Positions 35,884 to 45,000 of a stretch of DNA of 45,000 nucleotides are shown one piece after another. A program made the position numbers and the translations under genes. The DNA is from Anaeromyces robustus (lineage: Eukaryota; Neocallimastigomycota; Neocallimastigomycetes; Neocallimastigales; Neocallimastigaceae). Under the pieces are notes generated by a model. That model searched no databases and was not told the DNA's origin. It saw only the letters and a list, made by a program, of their open reading frames with translations. The DNA lies in assembly GCA_002104895.1 (NCBI GenBank), contig MCFG01000254.1:1-45000 (forward strand), written 5' to 3'. Every line of letters begins with the position of its first letter. Within the stretch, counting starts at the first letter, position 1.

Positions 35884-36872
35884 AGAAAAGAATATAATAT
35901 TATATACTTAAATTGTTATTATTTAATATTATTATTTTTATATATAATATTGTGTTTAGGCACAAGAAATATTCTTATCTTCTAGAAGTGAATTAATTTC
36001 TCATAGAATTCGGTAAATATTTATATTTTATTATATTTATTAACTATTTTATTTGATATAAATTTAATAAATTTTTATAAATAATAATAAATATTAAATA
36101 TTAATAATTTTATAAATATATATTTATTTATATTGATTTAACATGCTTTTAATTAATTACTAATTGCTTTTTATTTTTATTTTTTATTTTTTTTATTAAA
36201 TTTTTAAATAAATAAAAATAAAATATTATATACATATTAGTCAATTAGTATTTAATGGTGAAACTAATCAATATATTAAGGAATTAGCTACTATTGATTT
36301 TACATTAATTAAGAATACATGTGAATGGTATAATGATTCATTTAAAGATCCTAAAATGAGTTCATACTTTATTATTTGGGTTATTAAAGAAATTGATAAA
36401 TATATTTCTATTTTTAGAAATCAAGTTTTAAAATCTAAATCTAATTTTTCAGTAGCAAGAGAATGTATTGAAACTACAAATGAACAAATTAAAATGGTAA
36501 ATTTAATATTAAACAAAGAACAAAAAAAAAAAAAAATTATAATAAATATATAAAAATATTATATTATTATTATTATTAATTAAAAAATTAATATTTTTTT
36601 TTTTTTTTTTTTTTTACTATTCATTTATTCATTTATTTTATAACCATTCATTTATATATTTTGTTAATATAATAATTTTTTTTAAGCTTAAATCTGTTGG
36701 ATTAGATATGAATCAATATATTTTAGATAAACTTAGAAAAGATATTATTTTATCCATAAATCATTATTGTGAAATTGAAAAGAATAATATTTATTTAGCT
36801 TTATCTAAAGATAATCTTGTTGTAAATGAATCTACAAAAAATATGAAAAAAATAGGTATTTTATTATAAAGA

Positions 36873-36911
<39 letters not shown>

Positions 36912-37878
36912 GAATAATAAATTAATAATAATTAATAATAATATTTTTTAAATCAAAAATAAAAATAAACTTTTTAATTTAATAAATTAAACTTTATTAT
37001 AATTAAACAATAATATCATTAAGATGATAAATCCGTAACATTAACATCAAGTTTGATAACATTTGAAGAAATTATTATGAAATTTGAAACAAATACTAAA
37101 TGCTTAATGAATATAACAGTAAGTTATGTTATATATAAATATATATATATATTTTACTTTTATTTATATTATAAACAATTGATTTTAATTGTAATCTATA
37201 TATTTATATTTATTTTATAAACAATATTTTAATTATAATCTATATATTTATATATTATTATTACTAGTTCTATGAAGATGTGATAAAATGCTTTACTTTA
37301 TTAATATTAGAATATATTAATAGTTTAAATAATATTTTAATGAAAAACAAATTAACAAATAATCAGGTAATATTTGATTTTTTTATCTTTTAATTATAAT
37401 AATAATAATCATAATAATCATAATCATAATCATAATCATAATCATAATCATAATCATAATAATAATAATAATAATAACATAAATTAATGCCATATATATA
37501 TATAAATTTTTATATTTATGTTATATTATTTTTTTTTAAAAAAAAAATAATTAATAGAATTTAGCTGTTCTTCAAAATTGTGTATATGTTATAAAGTATA
37601 TATTACCATCACTAATAGAAAGATTAAAGGTATGTATATAATAATATGAAACTATATAATAAAATTTTTGTAATACTGATTTTATTTTTTTATCTTCTTT
37701 TTTGTTTTTCAAATATTATAGAAAGAATTTGATAGACCTATACCAGAAATGGATGAGCTATTAGTAAAATTACAAGGTATATATATAAAATGTTAATAGA
37801 ATTTATTAAATTTACTTATTTTTATTTTTATTTTTCATAATATATTAAATTAATATAAATTAATATAAATTAATATAA

Positions 37879-37912
<34 letters not shown>

Positions 37913-39110
37913 TATTATATTAAATAGGAATCGTTGGAGAAATGGAAAAATTCACTTGTTCATTGTTATCAGATTATTTCTTAGAAAATAATACTATCTT
38001 ACCAAGTCCAAATTATCAAATTGTATAAAAATTTTTTTTTAATTATATATAAAATATATTAGAATTATATAATTATGTTGAAATTATATAATTAAATTAA
38101 TATCTATAAAATTATTATTATTATTATTATTATTATTATTGCTTATATTTTGTTATTTATAGGAGGAAAATATTTCTGATGATTCCAGTCCTACAAATGA
38201 AATTATTAAGGTATATATAATTAATATATAAAAAATTTATTTTTTCTTTTAATTTATGTAATAAATATAATAATATTTCTTTTCTTATTTTAAAATTAAT
38301 TATAATAATTATATATTATATTTATTAATATTTTATTATTATTACTGTTTCTTTTTTGTTCTGTATATTTAATATATTTTATTATTATAATTATTTAATA
38401 TTTTTTATTATTATATTATAGTTTACAGATGATATTTATAAGTTTGATATTAATAAATATTCAATACTGGATATCAATGTTTTATATCCATTAATATTTG
38501 AAGATATCTTCCTTAAATTAATTAATAAAATTGATTCTTGTGGTAAGTTTAATGATTTAAGTTATATATTATATTATTTATTTATTTATTTTAAATTGAA
38601 TTATATAAAATATTTAATAATTAATAATAGTTAAAAAAATAATAATAATCATAGTAATAATCATTTTTTTTTATATAATATATTAAAAATTAATATTATT
38701 TTTATTAGTTTTTACAACTGGTGGTGTTCAACAATTTGTTTTAGATATTCATTTCTTTTTACAAGTTTGTGAAAAGTTTATTAATGATTCTATTAATCAA
38801 TTAGCAAATAAATTATGTGAATATGCTTTATGTTCATACTATTTAACTTTAACTGCTGAAAAGGAAGCCAACCCAGATGTACAAACTGATATTTCATTAA
38901 AGGTATTTTTTTTTTCTTCTTTTTTTTTTTTCTTTATATATATATATATATTTAATATTAATTAATAATTAATTATTTATTAATTATGATCATTTTATAT
39001 ATTTATAAATTAATATATTTAATTAGGTTGGTGATTGGTATGCTGAACGTATTAACCAAATGCATGATGTTATAGAAAAGAAATACCCTAATTTTGTTAT
39101 ATTTGAATAA
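32715..39110 (+). CDS. EXO84: Exocyst complex component Exo84
   Basis: Twenty-one exons assemble in one frame to 866 codons: 32715-32736, 33162-33269, 33553-33705, 33807-33893, 34128-34234, 34437-34656, 34906-35085, 35230-35252, 35436-35795, 35960-36012, 36241-36496, 36687-36855, 37024-37118, 37268-37366, 37558-37629, 37722-37776, 37928-38022, 38163-38210, 38422-38542, 38709-38902, 39027-39110. Domains are an N-terminal Vps51/Exo84 helical region (about 35-160, with LERILPPYSEEAVRLY and LVLRNLLNEL), a PH-like domain (about 175-275, NNIDLYLCNDVLISIYRK) and the Exo84 C-terminal helical rods (about 305-866, INWLNELPDELDVLIAQRDF). Exo84 is a subunit of the octameric exocyst, which tethers secretory vesicles to the plasma membrane. 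It is slightly longer than yeast and human proteins (about 725-753). All introns are GT-AG except intron 3, which is AT-AC. Exon 1's donor (GTTGGT) is the least certain boundary. Confidence 0.9.
33706..33806 (+). other. Candidate U12-type AT-AC intron (exo84 intron 3)
   Basis: The donor is ATATCCTTT at 33706-33714, a full match to the U12 5' splice consensus. A U12 branch-point match TTCCTTAAC lies at 33774-33782, followed by a pyrimidine-rich stretch and a terminal AC at 33805-33806. Joining 33705 to 33807 keeps the frame and yields EISKMESDMLVLRNLLNEL, which fits the Exo84 N-terminal heptad region. Reading through instead meets TAA at 33720-33722, and no GT-AG alternative restores the frame. 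The branch-to-acceptor distance (about 25 bases) is longer than typical. Confidence 0.75.
37408..37462. repeat. (ATCATA)n array in exo84 intron 14
   Basis: Hexanucleotide-like aatcat repeats flanked by (AAT)n, wholly intronic. Confidence 0.8.
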
Positions 39111-39828
39111 TAAGAAAAAAAAATTAAATATTAAAACATAAACCATAAAAAAAAATAACACTTTTTTCAATATATATATATATATATAAGTATGATGTAT
39201 TATAAGCATAACAAATATAAATAAATAATAAAAAATTATGAAGATTATAATAATAATAATATAAAATACAAAATTATAAGAATAATAATTAAGTAAATAA
39301 AAATAAATAGATAATAAATAAATAAATAAATAAATAAATAAATATAAATAAATAAATAAATAAATATAAATAAATAAATAAATAAATATACAAATAAATA
39401 AATAAATAAATAAATAAATAAATATACAAATAAAAATATATATATAATTATAATAAGAATATAATTAAAATTTATAAAAGAAACAAAAAATAAAATAAAA
39501 AAAAAAAAAAAAAAAATTAAATAAAGAAAAAAGAGTATTAAAATTATTTCATTAATTACATATTATTAATATTGAACATATAACTATAATGTAATATATA
39601 AAAACTTAATATATAAAAACTTAATTTTATCTTTTTTAAAGTTAAAAAATTTGATATACACATTAACCATTATTTATTTATTTTTTTAATTATTATTTTT
39701 ATTTTATTTATATTAATAAGATAAAAAAAAAATATTATAAATAAAATATGTGTTTATATTTAATTTATAGTTATATTTTGTATTTATATTTTTTTCAATT
39801 TTTTAATGTAGTATATATGGTTTAGGAA
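39111..39828. other. Convergent intergenic region exo84 / CatSper
   Basis: About 720 bases between the two stop codons, with (AAAT)n at 39305-39430. It must hold both 3'UTRs and terminators. No conserved element seen. Confidence 0.6.
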
Positions 39829-39909
39829 TTAGGAATCATTTAGTTGTCTATCTACTAACTCACATAAGGTATTTGCAATATGAAAATGTGCTTGTTGTGA
39901 TCTAAAATA

Positions 39910-39941
<32 letters not shown>

Positions 39942-39943
39942 AG

Positions 39944-39988
<45 letters not shown>

Positions 39989-39990
39989 AA

Positions 39991-40055
<65 letters not shown>

Positions 40056-42468
40056 AATAAAACATATATATTTATTTTAATTTGAAAATTTTATTATATT
40101 TTACCTATACATAGTATTTTCATGGTAGTTTAATGTAACTAAATAAGTTTCCATCCATAATAATGAACACGCTAAATAGGACATTGGTATCATATCTTCA
40201 TGTCTTAGCTTACCAGCAGCTTTTTGTAAAAGTTCTTGCATATCACCGTCTTTAAGAAATTTCTATGATAATATTATAATTTATTTTTTTAAATAATAAT
40301 AATAATAATTTAGGAATATTTTTTATTTTTATTTTCATTTTTATTTTTATTTATTTAATTAACAATTAGAGTCATGTATGTAAATGAAAGTAAATTTAAA
40401 ATATAAAGTATATATGCATAAATATTTGTAACTTTTTTCCCTCTTTAATAATATATTTGTTATTATGTATATATGAAATGTTAAAAAAAAAAAGTTTTTT
40501 TTTATATACCTTTTTTGAAATTAACTTCTCCATATCTTCTTTTTGTTTCTTTAAGAAATAATCTTGTTTCTCTTTTCTAGATAACATTAATTTATGTTTT
40601 TGAATAGCTTTATCTTTATTTGTTGCATTATCAATATTCTAATTTAATTTATTATTTACATATAAATTGTGAATATATATATATTAATTATTTATATTTA
40701 TGATTTAGGAAATAAAAATAAGTTTTTTTTTTTTTTTTTTTTGAAATTATATTATGTTATGTTATATCTTTATAGTTATATGCAATTTTGTAATTATTAA
40801 TCTTACTTGACAAATAATAGCAATAAAAATATTAGTAAAAATCATATTTCCTATAAAAATGAAAATTACAAAAAAAAATTGGTGCATTCTATACCCATAT
40901 TGTTCTAAATCATATGAATATTGAGTCCAACCATCAGACTTTATATATATATTTTATAAAAAAAAAATAGCAAAATAAAAAAAAAAAAAGTAGTTTTATT
41001 ATATATATTAGAATAATATATATGATTTATAATATATGATACATCGCTTGATTTATATATATATCATTAAATTTTTGTTTTTTGTAAAAGATTTACCGTT
41101 ACTAAAATCCATATAACATAAAATGATTTTCCAATGGAATGCCACGAACTATAAGCATCTACATTAGATGCATCTTGTCCAAAGAAATATACACCTGATA
41201 CAGCGAAAACAAACATAATAAGTAAAAGCATTAAAATGACATCAATAATATCATTTTTAAGTGTTTGAGTTAAGGCATTAACAATAACTTGTAAATTATG
41301 AATGAATGAAATTGAACGAAAAGAACGTAAAGCTCTTAAAGCTAATTTAATTTAATTTATTTTATTAATTTTTTGTAAAAAAAAAAAAAAAAAAAAAAAA
41401 ACAAATATTTCAATTTATATATATGTATGAATAAAGATATATATTTAATAAAAAAAGTTTTCTTTTTTTTAAGTATTTAATATTATTTTATATTATTTTT
41501 TTATATAAAAATTTTGCTTATATATATATATATATTATTTTATCTATTTAATATATATATATAAGTAAATAAAATAAATATTTATTACCTCTTAATACAC
41601 GAAGGAATGAAAATTTTGTAGAAAGTGAACCCATCATTCCAATAACCCATGTAACATATGATATAAATAATACAAGAAAATCAAAAATATTATATCCATT
41701 ATTCCAATAGTCTCCTCTATCTGCATACCATTTAAGTAAAAATTCAAATGTGTAAATAGAGAGGTAAATATTATCAATATAATGATAAAATGGTGAAGAA
41801 GAAGCTCCTATTTCTTTTTTTGATAATTCTTCTGTTTCAAGTGCTATAGTAATAACATTAGCTAAAATAATAAGCATAATAAATGTATTAAAGTATGATG
41901 ACTTTTTTTAATAAAGATATGTTATATATATAAATAATCCAATTTTTATATAATAAATAGAAGAAAAAAACATGATTAGTAATAATTAATATAATTATTA
42001 TTATTATTAACATTTTTATTATGATAATAATATTTTTTATATTTAAAATATCAATTATTTTTTTAATTACATGAGCAACCATTTTAGCAAATTTTCTAAA
42101 TGTAGAATAATGCTTTCTTTCTTCTTCTTTGGCTTCTGCTTTCATTCGCTTTGCTATTTCTTTTGTTATAAACATTTTATCATCATTTCTATTTTATTTA
42201 TGTTTTATATTTGTAATATGGATGATGTGAATAATGATTTTAATATTGAAATAACAATAATAATAATAAAATCAAATAATAACAATATTATATATATGTG
42301 TATATATAATTAATTTTATATTTATTACTTTTTGATACCCATAGTTTCAAATTCTTTAATAAGCTCTATTGCTTTAATTCTGGCCTGTTTATTAGACCAT
42401 TCTTTATGTTTGCCATTGCCATTATATACTTCATTTATTGTTAGTTTCTCATCTTCTTTTTTAGTCAT
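39829..42468 (-). CDS. CATSPER3: CatSper-type voltage-gated cation channel subunit, CatSper3-like
   Basis: Eight minus-strand exons assemble in frame to 435 codons: 42329-42468, 42071-42188, 41589-41901, 41097-41341, 40807-40938, 40510-40638, 40105-40262, 39829-39901. It is a single six-helix domain: S1 about 88-108, S2 128-145, S3 154-175, S4 183-203 with Arg at 187, 190, 193, 196 and 199 (RVLRALRALRSFR), S5 218-243, and S6 291-315 (GNMIFTNIFIAIICQ). The pore motif TSDGW (272-276) fits the CatSper T-x-D-x-W filter. The one-domain size excludes four-domain Cav/Nav channels. The charged tail (317-375, probable coiled coil) and a C-terminal block around METYLVTLNYHENTMYR resemble what I recall of animal CatSper3. 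CatSper1-4 subunits form the flagellar Ca2+ channel of sperm. Here it would suit zoospore flagella. CatSper subtype is less certain than family. Confidence 0.82.
39908..40050. repeat. (AAAT)n array in last CatSper intron
   Basis: Long tetranucleotide array inside the final intron, with a single aagt interruption near 39940 and a taattaatt interruption near 39985. Confidence 0.9.
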
Positions 42469-44074
42469 GTTTTATATATATATATGTATACTTGTATATA
42501 ATATGTAATAATATATTTTATTAATTTTTTTTTTTCTTTTCGTTTTCTTTTTTTCTCCACTGAGTTTTTAGTATAGTGATTAATTATTTTATTTTAATTT
42601 GGATTATACGATAGAAATGGTTTTATATTATTATTTTTTTTGAAGCTTTAATTAAAAAAATGTATATAAAAGATTTTTTATATTATATTATAAATCTCAT
42701 TATATATTTTATTTATTATTTTCTATTCGAAATATTATATATGTAAATATTTTTTTTATTTATTTAATTAAATATAAAGAAATATAAAATATAAAAAAAA
42801 ATTTTTTTTTTGATATATTATGTTATTTTTAATAATTTGCAGTTTGTTGGTATTCTGGTATATTTTAAGTTTTTTTTTTTTAATTCTTTATTTTACTGTG
42901 CAAAAAAATATAAAAAAATTTTTTATCTTTATAATGAAATATTATTTATTTTATTTTTTAATAAAATATTTTAAAACTTTATTAAATATAATTTATAAAT
43001 TTATAATTATTATTATTATTTTTTTTTTTTAAAAAAAACAAATTAGTTGATAATTAAAATTATGTAATATATAAATATATAAATATAAAATATAAAATTT
43101 TTTATTATCAAATTATTTATTGTTAGAATAGATGAAATGAAATATGTGATAAATGTATTAAAATGTAATGTATTGAATTGAATGTATTAATAAAAAAAAA
43201 CCTTGCAATTTTATTTATAATTTAAATATTTGTAACTCTTTATCATAAAATATATTAATATTAATAAAGTTAAAACTAATTATTAAAACTAAAATTAATG
43301 ACTTTTTAACAATTTATTTATTGATTATTTATTTATTTATTTATTGATTATTTATTTATTTATTTAAAAAAATATAATAAAATATTTGGTTAAAATTTAA
43401 TAAAAAAATTAAATTTAATTATATATTATATTAAAAAATACTTGGAAAAATAGAATATTAAAAAATAAAATATATATTATTTTTTGTTATCATGTTTTTA
43501 CTTTCTTAATTAAGAAATATATAATAAAGATAAAAAAGATAATAATAAAATAATAAAAAATAAAAAATAAAAAATAAAAGTAAAAAGAAAGGGTAATTTT
43601 TATTTTAAAAGGATGAAGAAATAAATATTGTTTTTATTTAATATTTGGTATTTTGAAAAACATATATAATTTAATTGGTAAGTATTTTATGTAATAAAGA
43701 AAATAATATATATATATAAATAAAAAAATTAACTTTTTCAATTAATAAATTTTATTGTTTTTAACTTATTTCTTTTCATAACATATAAAGTTAAATAAAA
43801 CCAAATAAGAAAAAATAAAATAAAGAAAAAAGAAATAATAATATTTCCACTAAAACAATATAAATAATAATAAAAATAAACTTTTGTTTTTTTTTTAAAA
43901 AAAAAGAGTAGGTGTAAATTAAGAAATTCATTTATATTTTTTAATTATTAAGTTTCAGAAATCATTTTTATTAACTTGACAATTTTTTTGTATTTAATAA
44001 TTTACAATATTTATTGAAAACTATATATATATATTTACATATTATTCTATAATTGTAAAGTTTTTTATATTACA
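42469..44074. other. Divergent promoter region CatSper / vps18
   Basis: About 1.6 kb of A/T-rich sequence between two start codons on opposite strands. It must carry both promoters. No convincing regulatory motif stands out against the background, and there are no additional genes. Confidence 0.6.
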
Positions 44075-45000
44075 ATGAGCCATTTTAATGATGATATATC
44101 AATTATTCCAATTATAAATGAAGTGGAGGATTATCCAGATTATATACCAGTATCAAAATTGGATATGAAATCTCTACCCTCGACATCATTAGTATATATA
44201 CTTAATAATACTTATTTTATATTATTTTATTTATTTTTTTTTTATGTTAATTTTAAATTGATATAAAATTATATTTTAATGGATAGTTCATTGAAGTTAT
44301 TTGTATTGAATACTTTTATATCATTAATGATTTATTATATTTCTTTTATTAATTCAAAAATCGTTAATATAACTATAACTATACTTTCTTTGTATATATA
44401 TATATATATATATTAAAATTTTATAGTTGGAATCATCATTAATAGAACCAACAGAATTAAAACTTGAAGAAGCACCTATATTTGCACTTGATAGAGTTCA
44501 ATATCAATTTCCAGGAGAAGTTAGTGCTTTGCAAGTATGTAATAATATATTAACAGTTGTTATAAATAAATGTCGTGTACTTCGTATCGATTTAGGTGAA
44601 ACTTATCAGGTTGAAGGTAATATATTTTAATGAAATTTTGATTGTAAAAATTTCTAAATAATTTAACCATTTTTTTAAAATTTGAAATTAATAATTTCTA
44701 ACTGTAATACTATTTTTTTGAAAATTAGATATTGAAATTTTACCAAAAAAATCAATAGATTCTATTAGAAATATATTTTTGGATCCTACTGGAAAACATT
44801 TAATAATTGTTACAGAAGGAGAAGATACCTACTATTTATATGAAAAATGGAAGAAACCCAAATTAATGACCAAATTTAGAGTAAATAAATGAAATAATAA
44901 TAATAATAAAATATATTATTTATAATAATATATATAATAATATATAATATATTAATTCTTATTATAATTTTATTAATATATAAATAAATAATCATCAAAT
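44075..45000 (+). CDS. VPS18: Vps18 (Pep3) subunit of HOPS/CORVET, 5' part only
   Basis: Three exons join in frame: 44075-44191, 44427-44616 and 44729-44880, with a good donor (GTAAAT) at 44881 and the next exon beyond the window. The 153 residues visible are the N-terminal segment and the start of the beta-propeller: IFALDRVQYQFPGEVSAL, VVINKCRVLRIDL, then IDSIRNIFLDPTGKHLII and YEKWKKPKLMTKF. The last two match the characteristic Vps18 'I..IFLDPTG.HLI' and 'WKKPKLL.K' signatures. Vps18 is a core subunit of the HOPS and CORVET tethers on endosomes and vacuoles, and normally carries a C-terminal RING, outside this window. The gene is divergently arranged with the CatSper gene. Confidence 0.9.

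Noticed and set aside
39829-42468. Alternative reading as a two-pore or Cav/Nav-type channel
   Set aside because: The assembled gene has only one six-helix domain with complete N- and C-termini, and the filter is T-x-D-x-W. Two- and four-domain channels would need more domains.

Overview
This is extremely AT-rich eukaryotic DNA. Long homopolymers and (AAAT)n/(ATT)n arrays fill the intergenic space, and the few genes stand out by composition. A secreted protein carries five fungal dockerin (CBM10-type) modules, two intronless genes encode bacterial-type sugar O-acetyltransferases, and AT-rich introns interrupt the housekeeping genes. Together these point to an anaerobic gut fungus (Neocallimastigomycota). 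The order within the phylum cannot be fixed from this window.

Left part (1-7350): a shuffled duplication cluster. A small secreted cysteine-rich peptide gene (3785-4009) is intact. A nonsense copy lies about 2.4 kb away in opposite orientation (1298-1420), inside a large inverted repeat. Pieces of a second secreted-protein gene, which ends in a chitin-binding CBM18-like domain, occur as a pseudogene (6311-7343) and as rearranged fragments (360-1260). A 5'-truncated LINE tail lies between them (about 5065-5765). Middle-left (8481-14200): two tandem maltose/galactoside-type O-acetyltransferase paralogues, then the dockerin-array protein, all on the minus strand.

Centre (14.2-26.3 kb): a gene desert with simple repeats, several perfect hairpins, a 50-bp minisatellite, a dead Ty3-type reverse transcriptase fragment and two unexplained islands of richer composition. 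At 26337-27248 is a membrane protein with a cytoplasmic SH3 domain. A second, larger LINE remnant with a duplicated 3'UTR occupies 28590-31191.

Right part (32.7-45 kb): three intron-rich conserved genes, which I assembled exon by exon in frame. The exocyst subunit Exo84 (plus strand, 21 exons, 866 codons) converges on a CatSper-type sperm-channel subunit, most like CatSper3 (minus strand, 8 exons, 435 codons). The latter diverges from Vps18 (plus strand, cut by the window end). The two most striking items are the CatSper channel, which would fit the flagellated zoospores of these fungi, and one Exo84 intron with all the signals of a U12-type AT-AC (minor spliceosome) intron. Exo84 and Vps18 serve vesicle tethering at the plasma membrane and endosome/vacuole. 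The dockerin protein, acetyltransferases and CBM18 remnant belong to the carbohydrate and cell-surface side of the lifestyle.
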